Below are positions 1 through 7,942 of a stretch of 32,631 bases of DNA, piece by piece. Source of the DNA: Betaproteobacteria bacterium. GTDB taxonomy: Bacteria; Pseudomonadota; Gammaproteobacteria; Burkholderiales; Burkholderiaceae_C. Below the pieces are notes generated by a model. That model did not search any database. It worked only from the letters and a program-made list of their open reading frames with translations, and was not told the DNA's origin. The position numbers were made by a program, and so were the translations under genes. The number at the start of each line of letters is the position of its first letter. Positions within the stretch are counted from its first letter, which is position 1. The stretch is taken from positions 1-32,631 of the forward strand of contig VBCQ01000161.1 in the NCBI GenBank assembly GCA_005882155.1, written 5' to 3'.

Positions 1-2148
1 GTCGCGGTACTTGCCAGAGCGGAAGGTCGCGATTTCGCGCGCCCGGCGCTCGTCGGCAAGCACCATGAACTCGTCGCCGGCCTGCGGCACTTCGGTCAGG
101 CCCTGGATCTCGACCGGGATCGACGGACCGGCTTCGGTCGTCGGCTTGCCGTTCTCGTCGAGCATCGCGCGCACACGGCCGTAGCTCGATCCGGCAAGCA
201 CCACGTCGCCGCGCTTCAAGGTGCCCGACTGCACGAGCACCGTCGCGACCGGGCCGCGGCCCTTGTCGAGCTGGGCTTCGATGACGAGGCCCTTGGCCAT
301 TGCTTCGGTGGGCGAACGCAGCTCGAGCACTTCGGCCTGCAACAGCACCTGCTCGAGCAGTGAATCGATGCCCTGCCCAGTCTTGGCCGACACCGGAACG
401 AACGGCGAGTCGCCGCCGAAGTCTTCCGGCACCACTTGCTCGGCGACCAGCTCGCTCTTCAGGCGCTCGATGTTCGCTTCGGGCTTGTCGATCTTGTTCA
501 TCGCGACAACGATCGGCACGCCAGCCGCCTTCGCGTGATGGATCGCTTCCTTGGTCTGCGGCATCACGCCGTCGTCGGCGGCGACGACCAGGATCACGAT
601 ATCGGTGGCCTTCGCGCCACGCGCACGCATCGCGGTGAACGCCGCGTGGCCAGGAGTGTCGAGGAAGGTGATCATGCCGCGCGGCGTGTCGACGTGGTAG
701 GCGCCGATGTGCTGCGTGATGCCGCCCGCTTCGCCGGCCGCCACGCGTGCGGTGCGGATGTAGTCGAGCAGCGAGGTCTTGCCGTGGTCGACGTGACCCA
801 TCACGGTGACCACCGGCGCACGCGGCTGCAGCTCGTGCACCGCCTCGGTCTCTCCCTCTTCGAGGAAAGCCTCGGGGTCGTCGAGCTTGGCGGCGACGGC
901 CTTGTGGCCCATTTCCTCGACCAAGATCATCGCCGTCTCTTGATCGAGCTGCTGATTGATCGTGACCATCTGGCCGAGCTTCATCAGCTGCTTGATGACT
1001 TCGGACGCCTTGACCGACATCTTGTGCGCGAGGTCGGCGACGCTGATCGTCTCGGGCACGTGCACTTCCTGCACCTGCTGCTCGACCGGTGCGACGAAGC
1101 TCGACGTGCCGCCGTCACCGCGCTCGCCGCGACGGCCGCCGCGCGGCGCGCGCCAGCCGGCGCGAGCGCCCCCTGCGGGCGCGTCGGTGCGGCCCTTGAC
1201 GGCGCGCTTCTTCGCCGCGTCGTCAGCCCAGCTCGACGACAGCTTCTCGGACTTGATCGACTTCTTGTCGCCCGGCTTGGCTGCGCCCGGCGCGGCCGGT
1301 GCGCCCGGTGCTGCAGCAGCCTTGTGAATCGTGCCCTTGATGCCTTCCTTACCGGCTTCGGGCTTGGCGGCCTCTTCCGGCTTCTTCGCGGTCAGCACCC
1401 TCTTCGGCGCCGACATCATCGCGCGGATCGCCGAGGCTTCGTCTTCAGCCGCCTTGCGGCGCTTGGCGAGCTCGACGGCGCGCTGCTTCTCTTCGTCGAC
1501 GACGTCGGCCGCCTTGATGACGCGCAGCATCGGCTTGGCCGGCTCGACCGGCGCCGGTGCGGCGGCCGGCGCAGCAGGCTGCGCTGGCGCCGCCTTGCCG
1601 CCGGCGGCCTTCGCGCTGGCCGACGCATCGGCCGCGGCTTTGGCGGCCGCCTCAGCGGCTTCTCGCTGGCGAGCTTCGGCGGCTTCGCGCTCGGCCTTGG
1701 CCTGCTCTTCGCGCAGGCGGCGCTTCTCTTCGAGCTCGGCTTCTTGGCGGCGCAGCAGCTCGGCTTGCGCCTGCGCTTCGGTCTCGCGACGCTGCAGCTC
1801 GGCCTCGTCAACCATGGGTGCGGCACTCGCCTCAACTGCGGCGGTCTCGTCGCGCTTGATGAAGGTGCGCTTCTTGCGGACCTCGACCTGGATCGTGCGC
1901 GCCTTGCCGCTCGCGTCGGCCTGCTTGATTTCGCTGGTCGATTTGCGGGTGAGCGTGATCTTCTTGCGCTCGCCGCCGGTGGTGCCGTGAGACGAACGCA
2001 GGTGGTCGAGCAGGCGCTCCTTGTCGGCATCGGTCAGTGCGTCGTCCGTCGACGCTTTGCTGACGCCAGCCGACTGCAACTGCTCGAGCAGTGCGCTGGC
2101 GGAGCGGTTGAGCTCTGCGGCGAGTTGGGCGACGGTGGTCACAGCCAT
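1..2148 (-). CDS. infB: Translation initiation factor IF-2 (3' end outside window)
   Basis: IF-2 is the GTPase that places initiator fMet-tRNA on the 30S subunit and promotes subunit joining. The window holds 716 codons of open frame from the ATG at 2148; the C-terminal part of the beta-barrel and tRNA-binding domains lies beyond base 1. Visible parts are an N-terminal IF2N helix (residues 1-55), a long charged Ala/Glu/Lys-rich linker (about 110-340), a second IF2N-like segment (about 370-420) and the G domain. The G domain has G1 GHVDHGKT at 451-458, G3 DTPGH at 497-501, G4 NKID at 551-554 and a SAKTG G5. An AAGGA Shine-Dalgarno lies 7 bases before the start. The gene is third in rimP-nusA-infB, 52 bases after nusA. 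I checked the frame at the start, around the G domain and at the window edge, and it is intact there. Identification is secure. Confidence 0.97.
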   Translation of the reverse strand, partial: MAVTTVAQLAAELNRSASALLEQLQSAGVSKASTDDALTDADKERLLDHLRSSHGTTGGERKKITLTRKSTSEIKQADASGKARTIQVEVRKKRTFIKRDETAAVEASAAPMVDEAELQRRETEAQAQAELLRRQEAELEEKRRLREEQAKAEREAAEARQREAAEAAAKAAADASASAKAAGGKAAPAQPAAPAAAPAPVEPAKPMLRVIKAADVVDEEKQRAVELAKRRKAAEDEASAIRAMMSAPKRVLTAKKPEEAAKPEAGKEGIKGTIHKAAAAPGAPAAPGAAKPGDKKSIKSEKLSSSWADDAAKKRAVKGRTDAPAGGARAGWRAPRGGRRGERGDGGTSSFVAPVEQQVQEVHVPETISVADLAHKMSVKASEVIKQLMKLGQMVTINQQLDQETAMILVEEMGHKAVAAKLDDPEAFLEEGETEAVHELQPRAPVVTVMGHVDHGKTSLLDYIRTARVAAGEAGGITQHIGAYHVDTPRGMITFLDTPGHAAFTAMRARGAKATDIVILVVAADDGVMPQTKEAIHHAKAAGVPIVVAMNKIDKPEANIERLKSELVAEQVVPEDFGGDSPFVPVSAKTGQGIDSLLEQVLLQAEVLELRSPTEAMAKGLVIEAQLDKGRGPVATVLVQSGTLKRGDVVLAGSSYGRVRAMLDENGKPTTEAGPSIPVEIQGLTEVPQAGDEFMVLADERRAREIATFRSGKYRD

Positions 2149-2200
2149 TGTTGAATCCTTGCTTGGGTCTTGCGGTGCGGCGCGCTAGCGGCTGTTTCGC

Positions 2201-3628
2201 TCAGGCGGTGAACCAATGTTCACGCGCCTTCATGATCAGCGTCTTGGCCTGCGCCTCGTCGACACCGGAAATTTCAGTCAGCTCGTCGACCGCGAGGTCG
2301 GCGAGATCGTCGCGCGTGTGGATGCCGCCGACGGCGAGCTTTTCGATCAGCTCGGGCGACAGGCCTTCGAGGTCGCGCAGGTCTTGCGACACGTCATCGA
2401 CGCGCTCTTCGCGGGCGATTTCCATCGTCAGCAGTGCGTCTTTGGCACGGGTGCGCAGCTCGTTGACGGTGTCCTCGTCGAAGCCTTCCATCTCGAGCAT
2501 TTCCTGCATCGGAACGTAGGCCACTTCCTCGAGACTGGAGAAGCCCTCGGCGATGAGGATGTCGGCGACTTCGACGTCGACGTCGAGCTTTTCGACGAAC
2601 AGCTTGCGCACCGAGTCGCTTTCCTCGGCTTGCTTGGACTGCGACTCTTCGGCCGTCATGATGTTGATGCGCCAGCCGGTCAGCTCGGACGCGAGGCGAA
2701 CGTTCTGCCCGCCGCGACCGATCGAGATCGCGAGATTTTCCTCGTCGACGACGACGTCCATCGCATGACGCTCTTCATCGACGACGATCGATTGCACGTT
2801 GGCCGGCGCGAGCGCACCGATGACGAATTGCGCCGGATCTTCAGACCACAGCACGATGTCGACGCGCTCGCCGGCAAGCTCGTTGGTGACGGCGTTGACG
2901 CGCGAGCCGCGCACCCCCACGCAGGTGCCGATCGGATCGACCCGCTTGTCGTGCGACAGCACGGCGATCTTGGCGCGCGAGCCCACCTCTTGCGCAAAGA
3001 GTTCGATCATGAAGCCGGGCGCACTGCGCGACAGCAGGATTTGCGGGCCCCGCAAAGTCGGATCGACCTCGGCGATGTAGGCGCGAACGCGGTCACCGGA
3101 GCGCAGGTTTTCCTTCGGGATCATTTCGCTGCGGCGCAGGCGCCCTTCGACGCGCCCTGACTCGACAATGATGTCGCCCTTGTCCAGGCGCTTGACGGTG
3201 CCGACGAAGATCTTTTCGCCGCGCGACAGGAAGTCGTTCAGCAGCTGCTCGCGCTCGGCGTCGCGGATTTTCTGCAGGATCACCTGCTTGGCGGCCTGCG
3301 CGCCGATGCGGCCGATCGACACCGATTCGACCGGCTCTTCGATGTAGTCGTCGACCTCGATGTCGGCGATCTGCTCGAGCGCTTCGAAATGGAGGATCTC
3401 GGAGTCGGGCAGTTGCAGGCCGGCCTCGTTGGGCACGACGTGCCAGCGGCGGAAGGTCTCGTAGTCGCCGGTCTCTCGGTCGACCGACACGCGCATGTCG
3501 ACCTCGCCGCCATGCAGCTTCTTCGAAGCCGACGCGAGCGCGGCCTCAACGGCGCCGAACACGACTTCGCGGTCCACGCTCTTCTCGCGTGAAATCGCGT
3601 CCACCAGCATCAACAGTTCGCGGTTCAT
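2201..3628 (-). CDS. nusA: Transcription elongation/termination factor NusA, with an apparent internal gap
   Basis: NusA binds RNA polymerase and nascent RNA, and controls pausing, intrinsic termination and antitermination. The 475-residue product has the N-terminal polymerase-binding domain (1-125), S1 domain (about 135-200), KH domains (about 216-345, with [11 protein letters not shown] at 305-315) and two C-terminal acidic repeats (about 345-410 and 420-475). The start at 3628 is fixed by a 4-base ATGA overlap with rimP and a GGAGGT Shine-Dalgarno; longer upstream starts would run deep into rimP. Oddity: after IELFAQEV (residue 215) the sequence jumps to GSRAKIAV. In the betaproteobacterial and E. 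coli proteins I remember, about 17 residues lie here (PEIEQGLLEIKAAARDP-like), forming the S1-KH1 junction and the first KH1 strand. Burkholderia NusA is about 491 residues. The gap keeps the frame. Given that nusA is essential, this may be a sequence error. Confidence 0.95.
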   Translation of the reverse strand: MNRELLMLVDAISREKSVDREVVFGAVEAALASASKKLHGGEVDMRVSVDRETGDYETFRRWHVVPNEAGLQLPDSEILHFEALEQIADIEVDDYIEEPVESVSIGRIGAQAAKQVILQKIRDAEREQLLNDFLSRGEKIFVGTVKRLDKGDIIVESGRVEGRLRRSEMIPKENLRSGDRVRAYIAEVDPTLRGPQILLSRSAPGFMIELFAQEVGSRAKIAVLSHDKRVDPIGTCVGVRGSRVNAVTNELAGERVDIVLWSEDPAQFVIGALAPANVQSIVVDEERHAMDVVVDEENLAISIGRGGQNVRLASELTGWRINIMTAEESQSKQAEESDSVRKLFVEKLDVDVEVADILIAEGFSSLEEVAYVPMQEMLEMEGFDEDTVNELRTRAKDALLTMEIAREERVDDVSQDLRDLEGLSPELIEKLAVGGIHTRDDLADLAVDELTEISGVDEAQAKTLIMKAREHWFTA

Positions 3629-4176
3629 TGTTTTCGACCTCCATCCACCTCTGCATTGGCCTGCGGCTCTTCGCTCGCAGACGCCCCCGGGGGCGACGCG
3701 AACCGGCGCCCCTTGAAATCGACCACCGGCACCAGCCGGGCTTCGCGCACTTCTTCGAGCGAGAAATCCATCGCCTGATCGGCCTTGCCATCGTCGAACA
3801 CGATGCGCCATCCTTCACCGTCATCACGTGCCTGCAACACACCCTGGTACTTCTTGCGGCCCTTGAACGGCAGCTTCAGCGTGAGCTCGATGCGCTCGCC
3901 GGCGAAGCGCGCGTAGTCGGCGGCCTTCTTCAGCGGCCGATCCAGCCCCGGCGACGACACCTCGAGCCGCTCGTAAGCGCAGCCTTCGACCTCGAGCACA
4001 TGCTGCAGCTGGCGCGTCACCTTTTCGCAATCGTCGACCGTGATGAACTCGCCCGCCGGATCGTCGCTTTGGCGGTCGATGAACACCCGCAGCAGGCCGC
4101 GGGCACTGCGCTCGGTGTCCACGAGCTCATAGCCCAACCCAGTCACGGTTCGTTCGACGGCAGCTTGCCAGTTCAT
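3625..4176 (-). CDS. rimP: Ribosome maturation factor RimP
   Basis: RimP assists late maturation of the 30S ribosomal subunit. The 183-residue protein shows the family pattern: an N-terminal alpha/beta domain with YELVD and a [11 protein letters not shown] segment, the signature [12 protein letters not shown] near residues 82-93, and a C-terminal SH3-like barrel (about 100-155, ending near [16 protein letters not shown]). A low-complexity acidic/basic tail follows and is not conserved in the family. Its TGA overlaps the nusA ATG by four bases (3625-3628), so translation is probably coupled. It is the first gene of the rimP-nusA-infB operon, with the promoter and leader hairpin described at 4225-4306. 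Confidence 0.95.
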   Translation of the reverse strand: MNWQAAVERTVTGLGYELVDTERSARGLLRVFIDRQSDDPAGEFITVDDCEKVTRQLQHVLEVEGCAYERLEVSSPGLDRPLKKAADYARFAGERIELTLKLPFKGRKKYQGVLQARDDGEGWRIVFDDGKADQAMDFSLEEVREARLVPVVDFKGRRFASPPGASASEEPQANAEVDGGRKQ

Positions 4177-4224
4177 GCTTCAGCGAATATGAAATTTGCG
4201 AGTCGAAAATAAAAGCGCAATGGC

Positions 4225-4256
4225 CAAAAAAAATGGGCTGGAAGAATCCGCCCATG
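4225..4256 (-). terminator. Intrinsic-terminator-like hairpin in the rimP-nusA-infB leader
   Basis: Read on the minus strand, ATGGGC (4255-4250) pairs with GCCCAT (4238-4233). Inside the loop, GGA pairs with TCC around a TTCT tetraloop, so the stem is about 9 bp with a single A bulge. It runs straight into eight T residues. It lies downstream of the predicted -10 (4278-4283) and about 57 bases upstream of the rimP start, so it would sit in the 5' leader of the operon. Shape and U-tract fit an intrinsic terminator or attenuator; the regulatory role is inference. Confidence 0.6.
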
Positions 4257-4277
4257 CAGCTTTCTCGAGAAACCGCA

Positions 4278-4306
4278 ATTCTAACGCGCGGTCGAGGTAC
4301 AGGCAA
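4278..4306 (-). promoter_or_regulatory. Probable sigma70 promoter of rimP-nusA-infB
   Basis: On the minus strand, TTGCCT (4306-4301) and TAGAAT (4283-4278) are separated by exactly 17 bases, close to the sigma70 consensus. The expected transcription start is near 4271, upstream of the leader hairpin. A TTGACA at 4322-4317 is a second possible -35, but its matching -10 (TACCTC) is poor. Confidence 0.5.
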
Positions 4307-4384
4307 CACCTGTGACTGTCAAGTCCCTCGGTGGACGCCGCGCGGTGCGAAAATTCGGCGACACCTCAAACGTTTGGAGACAGC

Positions 4385-5173
4385 ATGGGATTCCTGGCCG
4401 GCAAGCGCTTTTTGATCACCGGCATCTTGAACAACCGCTCCATCGCCTACGGCATCGCCCGGGCCTGCCACCGCGAAGGCGCCGAGCTGGCGTTCAGCCA
4501 CCAGGGAGAGCGCTTCAAGGAGCGCGTGACCGAGTACGCCGCCGAGTTCGGCTCCAAGCTCGTCTTCGACCTCGACGTCGCCGACGACGCGCAAATCGAG
4601 CGCGCATTCGGGCAGCTGGGCGAAGCCTGGCCGCAGTTCGACGGCTTCGTCCATGCGATCGGATTTGCGCCGCGCGAAGCGATTGCCGGCGACTTCCTCG
4701 ACGGCCTGTCGCGCGACGCGTTCCGCATCGCCCATGACATTTCGAGCTACAGCTTCCCGGCGATGGCCAAGGCCGCCTTGCCGCGGCTACGCCCCGGCTC
4801 CGCGTTGCTGACGCTGACCTACCTGGGCGCGATGCGCAGCGTCCCGGGCTACAACACGATGGGCCTGGCCAAGGCCTCGCTCGAGGCCAGCGTGCGCTAT
4901 CTCGCGGCCAGCCTGGGCGCAAAGGGCGTGCGGGTCAACGGCATCTCGGCCGGCCCGATCAAGACGCTGGCGGCCTCGGGCATCAAGGGCTTCGGCAAAA
5001 TCCTCGATATCGTCGCAACCAATTCGCCGCTGCGCCGCAACATCACGATCGACGACGTGGGCAACGTCGCCGCCTTCCTGCTGTCCGATCTGGCCTCCGG
5101 CGTCACCTCGGAGATCACTTACGTCGACGGCGGCTTCAGTCACGCGATGGCGGGGTCGGCCGAGGCAGACTGA
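4385..5173 (+). CDS. fabI: Enoyl-ACP reductase (NADH), FabI type
   Basis: FabI performs the last reduction of each fatty acid elongation cycle, reducing trans-2-enoyl-ACP with NAD(P)H. The 262-residue protein aligns with E. coli FabI without visible gaps through the nucleotide-binding N-terminus, the SDR active site and the C-terminus. Tyr146, Tyr156 and Lys163 fall at the same numbers as in E. coli, within LTYLGAM and YNTMGLAK, followed by [15 protein letters not shown], the substrate-loop region. The start at 4385 is chosen because [13 protein letters not shown] matches the family N-terminus and a GGAGA Shine-Dalgarno sits just upstream; an in-frame ATG at 4331 would add an unlike extension. 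It is monocistronic and convergent with glk, 18 bases away. This enzyme type is the usual target of triclosan. Confidence 0.96.
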   Translation: MGFLAGKRFLITGILNNRSIAYGIARACHREGAELAFSHQGERFKERVTEYAAEFGSKLVFDLDVADDAQIERAFGQLGEAWPQFDGFVHAIGFAPREAIAGDFLDGLSRDAFRIAHDISSYSFPAMAKAALPRLRPGSALLTLTYLGAMRSVPGYNTMGLAKASLEASVRYLAASLGAKGVRVNGISAGPIKTLAASGIKGFGKILDIVATNSPLRRNITIDDVGNVAAFLLSDLASGVTSEITYVDGGFSHAMAGSAEAD

Positions 5174-5191
5174 GTCGAGCAGCCGAAACGC

Positions 5192-6175
5192 TCAGAGATC
5201 GTCGAGCGCGCGGGCCGCGCCGATCAGCGCCGGTGAAACCTTCGCCTGCACCACGTAGGTCGGAATGGCGTGTAGATAGCCACTGAATCGGCCCTTGCTC
5301 TCGAAGCGAGCGCGAAACGGCGAGCGATCGATTCGCTCCCCGAGGCGCGCAACAATGCCGCCGCCGATGTACATGCCGCCACGCGCGCCGAGCGACAGCG
5401 CCAGGTTGCCGGCCACGGTGCCGAGAAAGCTGAAGAAAAGCTCGAGCGCTTCGTCGCAGCGCGTGTCACTGCCGGCGAGCGCGCGGTCGGTGATCTCGGC
5501 GGCGCTGAGCGACGAGGCCCGCTCGCCGGCCAGCTCGCACACCGCGGCGTGGAGATTCACGAGGCCTTGGCCCGACACCGCACGCTCGGCCGACGCGTGA
5601 CCGAAGCGCTGGCGCAGGATTGCGACGACGCGCTCTTCGCGCTCGTCGGTCGCGGGGAGGCTAACGTGGCCGCCTTCGCCGTTGATCGGTATCGCTCCAT
5701 GGCCATGCGTCTGCGGAAGCAGCCCCGACACGCCGAGCCCCGTGCCGGGACCGATGAGGCCGAGCGGCGCGCCGGCCACCGGCTCTCCGTTGCCCACCTG
5801 CCGCAGATCGTCCCGGCTGAGTGCGGGAAGCGACAGCGCGAGCGCAGTGAAGTCGTTGATGACGAGGAAGCGCTGCAGACCGAGCTCCGTACGCACCGCC
5901 TCGATCGAGAAGGTCCAGTCGTGATTGGTCATCCGGACCTGGTCGCCGACAACCGGGTTGGCGATCCCGATCGCACACCAACGCGGCGGCGGCCGCCGAT
6001 GTTCTGCCAGGTAGTGGCGCATCGCATCGAGCAGCGACGCATGCGAAGCGCACGGCAAGGTATCGATGTCGGTGAGCAGGTCGCCGGCGCTTTGCTGCCA
6101 CGCGAAGCGCGCGTTGGTGCCGCCGATGTCGCCGACGAGGCGGGGAAATGTTTGATCGATGTGGCTAGACTGCAT
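5192..6175 (-). CDS. glk: Glucokinase
   Basis: This enzyme phosphorylates glucose with ATP to glucose 6-phosphate in the cytoplasm. The 327-residue protein belongs to the bacterial glucokinase family: phosphate-binding DIGGTNARFAW at about 16-26, LVINDFTALA with the catalytic Asp near residue 100, GPGTGLGVSGL in the second phosphate loop, NGEGGH in the sugar site, and a Gly-rich adenosine segment (GGMYIGGGI) near the C-terminus. The start at 6175 is the only Met before the DIGGTN motif; the upstream sequence is A/T-rich and shows no clear Shine-Dalgarno. The gene is divergent from the MalS-like lipoprotein with only 27 bases between starts, which suggests shared control of glucose or maltodextrin use. 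Confidence 0.93.
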   Translation of the reverse strand: MQSSHIDQTFPRLVGDIGGTNARFAWQQSAGDLLTDIDTLPCASHASLLDAMRHYLAEHRRPPPRWCAIGIANPVVGDQVRMTNHDWTFSIEAVRTELGLQRFLVINDFTALALSLPALSRDDLRQVGNGEPVAGAPLGLIGPGTGLGVSGLLPQTHGHGAIPINGEGGHVSLPATDEREERVVAILRQRFGHASAERAVSGQGLVNLHAAVCELAGERASSLSAAEITDRALAGSDTRCDEALELFFSFLGTVAGNLALSLGARGGMYIGGGIVARLGERIDRSPFRARFESKGRFSGYLHAIPTYVVQAKVSPALIGAARALDDL

Positions 6176-6202
6176 TTTTTTATCTTAGCCGCAGAGGAGA
6201 CG

Positions 6203-7942
6203 ATGGCAGTCAGGCAACTTCTTTCGCTGGCTTTCGCGCTGTCGCTGCTGGCGGCGTGCACTGCACCGCCACCCGCCGCACCGGCGCCGCAAGCCGCCGC
6301 ATCGGCTGCATCGGCGCCGGCGCAGCCGATCGCGCCGTTGACCGTTGCGGGCACGTTCGCCGACAACGCAATCGTCTATGCCTTGATCACCGACCGCTTC
6401 GACAACGGCAACCCGGCCAACGACAACGCCTACGGCCGCAAGCGCGAAGCGGCACCGCAAGACGATGTGGCCACTTTCCACGGCGGCGACTTGAAGGGCG
6501 TGACGAACAAATTGCGCGACGGCTGGTTCAAGCAACTGGGCGTCAACGCGATCTGCATCAGCGCGCCGTACGAGCAGATCCACGGCTGGGTCGTCGGCGG
6601 CAGCAAGGAGTTCAAGCGCTACGCCTACGACGGCGACGACGCGCTCGACTACACGCTGCTCGACGCCAACATCGGAACGGCCGACGAGCTGCGCGAGATG
6701 GTTGACACGGCACACGCGCAAGGCATCCGCATCGTCTTCGACGTGCAGATGAATCACCCCGGCGAGCTCGACATCCAGACCGCGCAAGAGCTCGGCGTGC
6801 GGGTGCTGTGGCCGGGCGCGTCGGGCGCGACGCTGCGCAACTACGACAGCTTCATCGACCACAGCAACTTCGCCTTCGGCGACTGGTGGGGCCGAGACTG
6901 GGTGCGCGCGGCGCTGCCCGGCTACCTCGCCGGCGGGAGCGACACCTACACCATGCAAGTCGCCTCGCGGCCCGACTTCCGCACCGAGAGCAAGGAGCCG
7001 GTGAAGCTGCCGCGATTCCTGCGCAACAAGCCCGGGACCCGGGCCGTCGACTTGACGAACGCGACGGTGCGCGACCATCTCGTGAAGTGGCTCGCCGATT
7101 GGGTACGCGATTACGGCATCGACGGAATTCACGCCGTTTCGGTCCAACACGTCGAGCCCGATACCTGGCTCGCACTGAAGACGAAGGCCACGCAGGCGCT
7201 CGCCGAATGGAAAGCGAAGAACCCGTCGAAGAAGATCGATGACCAGCCGTTCTGGATGGGCGGCGAATATCCGGATTTGGGACCCGAGCGCCATGCGCTG
7301 AACGACTTCGGCTTCGACGCGCTCGTCAACTTCGACTTCCAGCGGCGCAGTGCCGGCCTGGAGCAACCCGAGCCGCTGTTCGCCCGCTACGCCAGTGCAC
7401 TGGCGGGTCGCCCCGGTCATTCGACGCTGAGCTTTCTGTCGTCACGCGACACTGAGCTGTTCGATCGCTCGCGGCTCGTCGACGGCGCTGCCGCGTTGCT
7501 GCTGGCGCCGGGTGGCGTGCAAATTTTCTACGGCGACGAAACGGCGCGTCCCGCAGGACGCGCTCCGGCATCCGACCCGCGCCAAGCGACTCGCTCCGAC
7601 ATGAACTGGAGCAGCGCCGACCCCGCGCTGCTGGCGCATTGGCGCAAGCTCGGCAGCTTCCGCTCGCGCCATGTCGCACTCGCCCGCGGCACGCACCAGA
7701 TGCTGTCCGAAACGCCTTATGTTTTCAGCCGCATCGACGCAGCCAGCGATGACCGCGTCGTCGTCGCGATGAACGTCAGCGGCGAGGTCGTCATTCCGGT
7801 CGGCAGCACCTTCCCCGACGGGCGCTGGCTGAAGGACGCGTACGGCGGCCAGCAGGTCGTCGTCGCCAACGGTCAGGTGAAGCTCAACGCAGCGCGCTAC
7901 GTGCTGCTCGAACGTACCGCCTCGCCGACGCTCGCGCAGTAA
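6203..7942 (+). CDS. MalS-like GH13 lipoprotein with lost catalytic residues
   Basis: The 579-residue protein has a lipoprotein signal (LSLLAAC, lipidated Cys19), an Ala/Pro-rich linker (20-45) and a GH13 barrel that matches E. coli periplasmic alpha-amylase MalS over most of its length (for example YEQIHGWV, FDVQMNHPG, WVRDYGIDG, LAPGGVQIFYGDE, TRSDMNW). Region I is retained (Asp180 to His185), as are the acid/base Glu (Glu355) and the region IV Asp (Asp416). The region II motif GFRVDTAKH is changed to GIHAVSVQH, so the invariant Arg is His310 and the catalytic nucleophile Asp is Val312. The region IV His is Arg415, and the stacking-Tyr motif YxGYY reads YDGDD (142-146). I checked the codons. 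This is probably a non-hydrolytic relative that may bind glucans in the periplasm or at the outer membrane. The start at 6203 has a GAGGAGA ribosome site. Confidence 0.85.
   Translation: MAVRQLLSLAFALSLLAACTAPPPAAPAPQAAASAASAPAQPIAPLTVAGTFADNAIVYALITDRFDNGNPANDNAYGRKREAAPQDDVATFHGGDLKGVTNKLRDGWFKQLGVNAICISAPYEQIHGWVVGGSKEFKRYAYDGDDALDYTLLDANIGTADELREMVDTAHAQGIRIVFDVQMNHPGELDIQTAQELGVRVLWPGASGATLRNYDSFIDHSNFAFGDWWGRDWVRAALPGYLAGGSDTYTMQVASRPDFRTESKEPVKLPRFLRNKPGTRAVDLTNATVRDHLVKWLADWVRDYGIDGIHAVSVQHVEPDTWLALKTKATQALAEWKAKNPSKKIDDQPFWMGGEYPDLGPERHALNDFGFDALVNFDFQRRSAGLEQPEPLFARYASALAGRPGHSTLSFLSSRDTELFDRSRLVDGAAALLLAPGGVQIFYGDETARPAGRAPASDPRQATRSDMNWSSADPALLAHWRKLGSFRSRHVALARGTHQMLSETPYVFSRIDAASDDRVVVAMNVSGEVVIPVGSTFPDGRWLKDAYGGQQVVVANGQVKLNAARYVLLERTASPTLAQ

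Noticed and set aside
436-2154. A 572-codon open frame opposite infB
   Set aside because: It is the complement of infB in a GC-rich gene; the minus frame carries all the IF-2 motifs and this one has none.
3629-3811. Upstream extension of nusA
   Set aside because: It runs through the rimP coding region; the ATGA overlap and GGAGGT site fix the start at 3628.
4233-4415. Short plus-strand frame before fabI
   Set aside because: It starts in the leader hairpin of the opposite operon and lacks a ribosome site.
5549-6202. N-terminal extension of the MalS-like gene upstream of 6203
   Set aside because: It overlaps glk completely; the ATG at 6203 has a ribosome site and starts an ideal lipoprotein signal.
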